Assembly: GCF_040549045.1 (NCBI RefSeq)
Contig: NZ_JBEWTB010000002.1
Coordinates: forward strand, 1,767,501-1,831,500
Direction of reading: 5' to 3'
Origin: Endozoicomonas sp. NE40
GTDB lineage: Bacteria; Pseudomonadota; Gammaproteobacteria; Pseudomonadales; Endozoicomonadaceae
DNA length: 64,000 nt
A program made the position numbers and the translations under genes. The notes below the pieces were generated by a model. That model had not been told where the DNA came from and made no database searches. It was given only the letters and a program-made list of their open reading frames with translations. Below, in pieces: positions 60,316-64,000 of this stretch (its first letter is position 1; each line of letters begins with the position of its first letter).

Positions 60316-62331
60316 GTGAGCAATTCATCCGTAGGAGCCTCTTCCCAGAATGTTCCGGCGCATTTAAGCAACGCCCCCCAACCTGCTAACCCGGAAAAAA
60401 CTGAAGGCACAGCCTTTGGCAGAAAGACCAGCAGGACAAACAATAAAGAAAGAAAGCTTAAAGGATTAAAAAACAAGCGCGCTGCAAGAAGCCAATCCAG
60501 AAAATTATCGAACTATAACGTCAGCAAAAGCCAGCCCAGGCCTCAGGTAAACCTGACACAGGTACACGCCCAGCCCGGTCTGAATATATGGACTAACAAC
60601 CCCAAAGCAATCACCGTTACACCTTATCAGGGGCCTCCTATCAACCTTCAGAACCTGGGAAAAATGGGTAACGTCGTTGTTTTACCTCCGGGAAACTGGC
60701 AAATCAGTTCTTCAGGGCAGGTCACCCCCTTTGTATTACCCTTTCCCAGCCCTCTTGGGCAAAACCCACCCGGGCAGATGGTTCAGCAGTTTACCGGGCA
60801 CCCCCGGACACCAACACAGGCAAAAACAGCAGCTCCCGTTGCTTCAGCCTATAAAAATCACGGTCTGAGAAAGTTGATCAATCAGTCCCGGGTGTCTGAA
60901 CGTTTCCATGATGTTCAGCAAAGCTCAGACAAGCTCAGACAAAAAGCCGCCAGCGTTATCGACGCCTTCCAGAAAGGCACCAGCCGTCACAGTCAGGCCA
61001 GTGCCAGCCTGAAATCAAAACATCTGGTCCAGATCGCGTCAGTGCTGGACCAGCATAAAAGTGAACAGGCGAAGTCCATGCCAACCACCGCAGAGGACAT
61101 CAAAGCCCGGGCTCAAAGCCAGATTGACAGTCTGGAAGAGGGTATGCAGGTGATTGCAGAAATATCCAATTCCGGTCGGGCGTATTACTCACAGGAAGAT
61201 TTTTCAGCCCTGCAAACCTTAAGCAGGGAGATGGATGCCGAGAGAGCGTTGCTGGTTCAGGTCATGGATGATCCAAAAAGCGCTTTGACAGAGGGCAAAC
61301 TCAGCTGGGGAGAAGTCACTGAACTGAAACGTCTGGGCTATCCACTAAACCCTGATCTGGCCAGCGAGTTCAGCACTCTGACCGACGCTGATCTGTTGAA
61401 ACCGGCAGAACCCTTTGGCGCAGGCAAACATCACAGTGTGCAAAAACTGACATTTCCCGGTGTCAGTGATAACGACCCGCCCAGAGACTACCTCTTTAAA
61501 GCCGATGACGCCAAAGACAACAGCCGATATGAGCATGTGGTAGGAAAGGATAAATACCTGGATAAATCCCGCCCCCGTTTTGCAGGCCGAAACCTTGCCG
61601 CACAAAAGTTGCAGGATGCTCTTGACCTGAGGCTGTTACCCGCCATGACCCTGACGACCCATAACGGTAAAATGGGTTTGATGATGACAAAGGCACAGGG
61701 GGTTCAGCCATTCAATAATGAAACCGGGAAGCCGGAAAATATTGCCTACGATTCCCTCGAAAAGCCTACCGTTTCAGCCAACCTCCAGAAAAACCTGACC
61801 GATGCCCAATGGCTGGATTGCCTGACTGGTCAGCAGGACCGTCACAGCAGCAACCTGTTTATTGACCCGGATACCGGTGGTGTGACATTGATTGACAATG
61901 ATCAGGCATTTTATCCGGGACTGCGTGAAGTCACCGACCCTGAACCTGACCGAAAAATTGGTGACTGGCCCCTGCCCTGGCCGGGCAAGCCGGAACTGAT
62001 TGGCCGGGAAACCTTTGAGAAACTGGAAGCGCTTGATGAAGGCCGTATCAGGCAGGATCTGGAGCCACTTCTGGATAAAAAAGAGATTGAATCTACCCTG
62101 TTTCGCCTGAATGACCTGAAACAACATGCCCAAAAACTGGCTGACGAAGGTAAAGTGGTGGACGACTGGTTAACCTGGAGAAGCCCGACAACAGAAGATG
62201 GCAAAGGGGGGCAGCGTGTTGCCGACTTCCTGCATTCAACCGGAAAGCCACAGTCGTATTTTAATGCACTGTCGCAACAGGCCGAACAGCTTTACACCCG
62301 ACCTGATCCACAATTCACACGATCCGTATAG
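60316..62331 (+). CDS. PI3/4-kinase-like protein with basic, disordered N-terminus (candidate effector)
   Basis: 671 residues from GTG, supported by AGGGA upstream. Residues 1-180 are Ser/Gln/Pro/Lys-rich and disordered, with no Sec signal. Residues 190-320 are helical. The C-terminal half has a PI3/4-kinase-like layout: YLFKADDAK (Lys395 candidate for ATP), AAQKLQDALDLRLLPAMTLT, GKMGLMMTKAQGV, catalytic loop LTGQQDRHSSNLFID (Asp508, Asn513), and metal loop GGVTLIDNDQAF (Asp527). This GxxDRHxxN...IDND pattern is shared by lipid kinases and some bacterial effectors. Export by a specialised secretion system is inferred from the tail composition only. It is followed after nine bases by a small gene that may encode a chaperone. 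Confidence 0.7.
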   Translation: MSNSSVGASSQNVPAHLSNAPQPANPEKTEGTAFGRKTSRTNNKERKLKGLKNKRAARSQSRKLSNYNVSKSQPRPQVNLTQVHAQPGLNIWTNNPKAITVTPYQGPPINLQNLGKMGNVVVLPPGNWQISSSGQVTPFVLPFPSPLGQNPPGQMVQQFTGHPRTPTQAKTAAPVASAYKNHGLRKLINQSRVSERFHDVQQSSDKLRQKAASVIDAFQKGTSRHSQASASLKSKHLVQIASVLDQHKSEQAKSMPTTAEDIKARAQSQIDSLEEGMQVIAEISNSGRAYYSQEDFSALQTLSREMDAERALLVQVMDDPKSALTEGKLSWGEVTELKRLGYPLNPDLASEFSTLTDADLLKPAEPFGAGKHHSVQKLTFPGVSDNDPPRDYLFKADDAKDNSRYEHVVGKDKYLDKSRPRFAGRNLAAQKLQDALDLRLLPAMTLTTHNGKMGLMMTKAQGVQPFNNETGKPENIAYDSLEKPTVSANLQKNLTDAQWLDCLTGQQDRHSSNLFIDPDTGGVTLIDNDQAFYPGLREVTDPEPDRKIGDWPLPWPGKPELIGRETFEKLEALDEGRIRQDLEPLLDKKEIESTLFRLNDLKQHAQKLADEGKVVDDWLTWRSPTTEDGKGGQRVADFLHSTGKPQSYFNALSQQAEQLYTRPDPQFTRSV

Positions 62332-62340
62332 GTAGGCATC

Positions 62341-62907
62341 ATGAATTCCAACAAAGCGCTGCAACCACTTAATCAGGCAAGACAGACGATGCTCGAAGCA
62401 GGATTACCCATTCCTCCTGTACCCAGAAACCTGTCTGACCAGTTGCAGTGTCCGGACGATGCCCGGTATTTTACCACCCGTGACAATATCCCCGGCCCAT
62501 GGAACCTGAGCTGGTTTCTTAATGAGGTTGAACAGAAGACACCTGATCATTATCTGGTCTTTGGTATCGATGGTTATGGTGTGGAGTCAGCTGCTACGCA
62601 TTACTATCTGGTTGAAAATGATTTTGCCATTTTCCACCAGAGCAATCTGCCAACACCTTCTCACCCTGGCCTGGAAGCGGACCTGGCTGATCAGTACGAA
62701 CTGATCGCCATCATGGCAGTTGCCGCTTCGGAAGCCAGGGAGAAAGGCAAACTGCCTGAAAACAGCCGCATCGTTGTGGTTCGTCCGGCAGGAATGCCCT
62801 CTTCGTGGGGAATCCAGCCAGCACCTGGTCAGCCTGTCCAGTGGCAGGAAACCAGTAATGCCCTGCTTGATGTGTGTGACTGGCTAAAGGCGTCCGTGGA
62901 AGAATGA
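62341..62907 (+). CDS. small acidic protein paired with the kinase-like gene
   Basis: 188 residues, cytosolic, family not recognised. Features: PGPWNLSWFLNEVEQKTPDHYLVFGIDGYG, THYYLVENDFAIFHQ, and an acidic C-terminus. The start lies nine bases after the kinase-like stop, with AGGTAGG as ribosome site, so the two are one unit. The position and size suggest a chaperone, immunity or regulator protein for the upstream product. It could also be an unrelated SMI1-like or hypothetical protein. Confidence 0.7.
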   Translation: MNSNKALQPLNQARQTMLEAGLPIPPVPRNLSDQLQCPDDARYFTTRDNIPGPWNLSWFLNEVEQKTPDHYLVFGIDGYGVESAATHYYLVENDFAIFHQSNLPTPSHPGLEADLADQYELIAIMAVAASEAREKGKLPENSRIVVVRPAGMPSSWGIQPAPGQPVQWQETSNALLDVCDWLKASVEE

Positions 62908-62919
62908 TCTCCCTGACAA

Positions 62920-62952
62920 GTTAACTCTGACCGGTTAACTCTGACCGGTTAA
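62920..62952. repeat. 14-base tandem repeat, 2.4 copies
   Basis: GTTAACTCTGACCG at 62920-62933 and 62934-62947, then GTTAA, between the small gene and the converging DUF1820 gene. Same period as the repeat at 2608 but unrelated in sequence. Confidence 0.85.
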
Positions 62953-62955
62953 AAG

Positions 62956-63276
62956 TCATTTGGAATTCAGAGGTGGCATTGGAAAGGAACGTACATTGCC
63001 ACTTTTAGCTTCAGTGACTTTGGCCGTCCCTTCTTTTTCTACTTCATCGATTCGAATAATCGATGTCAGCGGAATATAACTGCGTTTTACACCTTCAAAG
63101 GTGTTCTTCAGTTTCTCTTCGCTGGGATCAACCAGCAGCTGGCTGCGTTCACCAAAAGCAAACTCTTCTACTTCAATAAAGCCCCAGAGTTCACTCTGAA
63201 ATATCTGGCGGGCATACACTTCAAAGACTTCGCCTTCGTTTTGAAAAATAACTCGAAAGACCTGTGTTTTCGACAT
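62956..63276 (-). CDS. DUF1820 family protein
   Basis: 106 residues; small beta-rich protein conserved in gammaproteobacteria. Features: VFRVIFQNEGEVFEVYARQI, GFIEVEEFAFGERSQLLVDPSEEKLKNTFEGV, YIPLTSIIRIDEVEKEG. Function unknown. Divergent from the RND adaptor gene. Confidence 0.88.
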   Translation of the reverse strand: MSKTQVFRVIFQNEGEVFEVYARQIFQSELWGFIEVEEFAFGERSQLLVDPSEEKLKNTFEGVKRSYIPLTSIIRIDEVEKEGTAKVTEAKSGNVRSFPMPPLNSK

Positions 63277-63508
63277 TGATGATTAAAACCTTTTTGATCG
63301 CTTCCACCGGTTTGCCTGCTTTCGGCAAGGGTGACTGAATAACGCGGCAAGCATAACACACTCATCTTCCGGTTTGATCTGTGGAAAACAGCGGCCTGAT
63401 ACAGTTTTGATACATCTTGGTAGCTGACCGACAAACTCTGTCTGTACCTGCTGTTTATAATGGCGTCAGAAATGAATACCGCAATGTTTCACCTCAGGCT
63501 TTAGCCCC

Positions 63509-64000
63509 ATGACCCTTATAAAGACCAGCCTCATAGTATTAGCCAGCCTTTCACTCATACCCGGTGCTTTTGCCAGTGGCGGCGGTCAGGGAGGGGGACG
63601 GGAAAATAATGCCCATAGCGGGGTAAATCGAGTGGTGGTTGACGTTCAAACCGTTCAGGCACAAACCTGGCAGGAGCAGCTGACTGCGCTGGGCAGCGTT
63701 TATGCACGAAACCAGATCACCCTGACCAGTCAGGTGGCGGGTTCCATTAACAAAATCAATTTCACTGACAGTCAGACGGTCCCGGCGGGTTATCCCCTGA
63801 TTGAAATTGACAGCCGTTTTGAACAGGCGAAACTGCACGAAGCCAAAGCTAAACTTTCAGATGATCAGCGTCGCTTAAATGAGATGCAATTGCTGGAAGC
63901 TAAAAAAGCAGTGTCTCTCTCAGAACTTCAGGCTCAGGAGGCACTGGTGGAGCAATCCAGCGCAGCGGTTGACGCTGCCGAGACCACTCTGTCTTTTTAT
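63509..64000 (+). CDS. RND efflux periplasmic adaptor (membrane fusion protein), 5' part
   Basis: 164 codons, running out of the window. Signal peptide LIVLASLSLIPGAFA followed by a glycine-rich stretch. The mature start fits the HlyD/AcrA-type adaptor: VVVDVQTVQAQTWQEQLTALGSV, then the lipoyl half-motif ITLTSQVAGSINKINFTDSQTVPAGYPLIEIDSR and the coiled-coil hairpin (FEQAKLHEAKAKLSDDQRRLNEMQ). It would link an inner-membrane RND pump to an outer-membrane channel. The start ATG at 63509 is the first that preserves the signal peptide. Confidence 0.9.
   Translation, partial: MTLIKTSLIVLASLSLIPGAFASGGGQGGGRENNAHSGVNRVVVDVQTVQAQTWQEQLTALGSVYARNQITLTSQVAGSINKINFTDSQTVPAGYPLIEIDSRFEQAKLHEAKAKLSDDQRRLNEMQLLEAKKAVSLSELQAQEALVEQSSAAVDAAETTLSFY

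Noticed and set aside
1..64000. CRISPR arrays, prophage, toxin-antitoxin pairs
   Set aside because: No regularly spaced repeats of 23-40 bases, no phage structural genes, and the single XRE gene has no toxin partner.

Overview
The window looks like chromosomal DNA of a marine, host-associated gammaproteobacterium. An Endozoicomonas-like member of the Oceanospirillales is my best inference. It rests on the canonical gammaproteobacterial glyA/nrdR/rib/nusB/thiL/pgpA, ettA, radA and hemL genes mixed with exported or eukaryote-like orphan proteins. I did no database search, so the genus is an inference. No rRNA, tRNA, CRISPR array or prophage was seen.

Layout. (1) 1-8440 is a galactoside island: the 5' part of lacZ reads out of the window on the minus strand, facing a LacI-family repressor gene across a promoter region with three matching operators. 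Then come galE-galT-galK-galM and a second LacI-family repressor (minus). That repressor's own promoter carries nearly the same palindrome as the galE promoter. Together they would split lactose-type galactosides and feed galactose into the Leloir pathway. (2) 8526-20137 holds riboflavin and housekeeping genes on the minus strand: ribA, an aspartic protease, pgpA, thiL, nusB, ribH, ribB(A), ribE, ribD, nrdR, glyA. A secreted orphan gene and a calcium/sodium-type antiporter with a putative Mn-responsive yybP-ykoY riboswitch are wedged in on the plus strand between ribD and nrdR. (3) 20356-22808 has a barrel-type lipoprotein and an IS3 transposase remnant.

(4) 22809-35258 is a maltodextrin/cyclodextrin island. 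Two divergent units, porin/lpxD-like/lipoprotein/malK (minus) and malE-malF-malG-cyclomaltodextrinase (plus), share a control region with two AGTA-N7-TACT palindromes. A TrmB-family regulator and a GH43 glycosidase follow. The porin and lipoprotein would capture dextrins, MalEFGK import them and the GH13 enzyme cleave them inside the cell. (5) 35469-39111 is a decayed mobile region: an XRE regulator, a truncated OrfA-like gene, a recombinase accessory gene, and a tyrosine recombinase whose 3' end is broken by a degenerate IS3-family element.

(6) 39263-64000 alternates housekeeping genes (ettA, ydiJ-like, nsrR-like, radA, thiE, hemL, a DUF1820 gene, an RND adaptor start) with large exported or effector-like proteins. 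These are a possible OTU-type cysteine protease, a DUF2608 HAD protein, a signal-peptide-bearing tandem-SIS protein resembling MurQ and glucokinase regulatory protein, a 1587-residue coiled-coil protein with a possible LicD-like domain, and a PI3/4-kinase-like protein with a small partner gene. These are the strongest candidates for undescribed biology.
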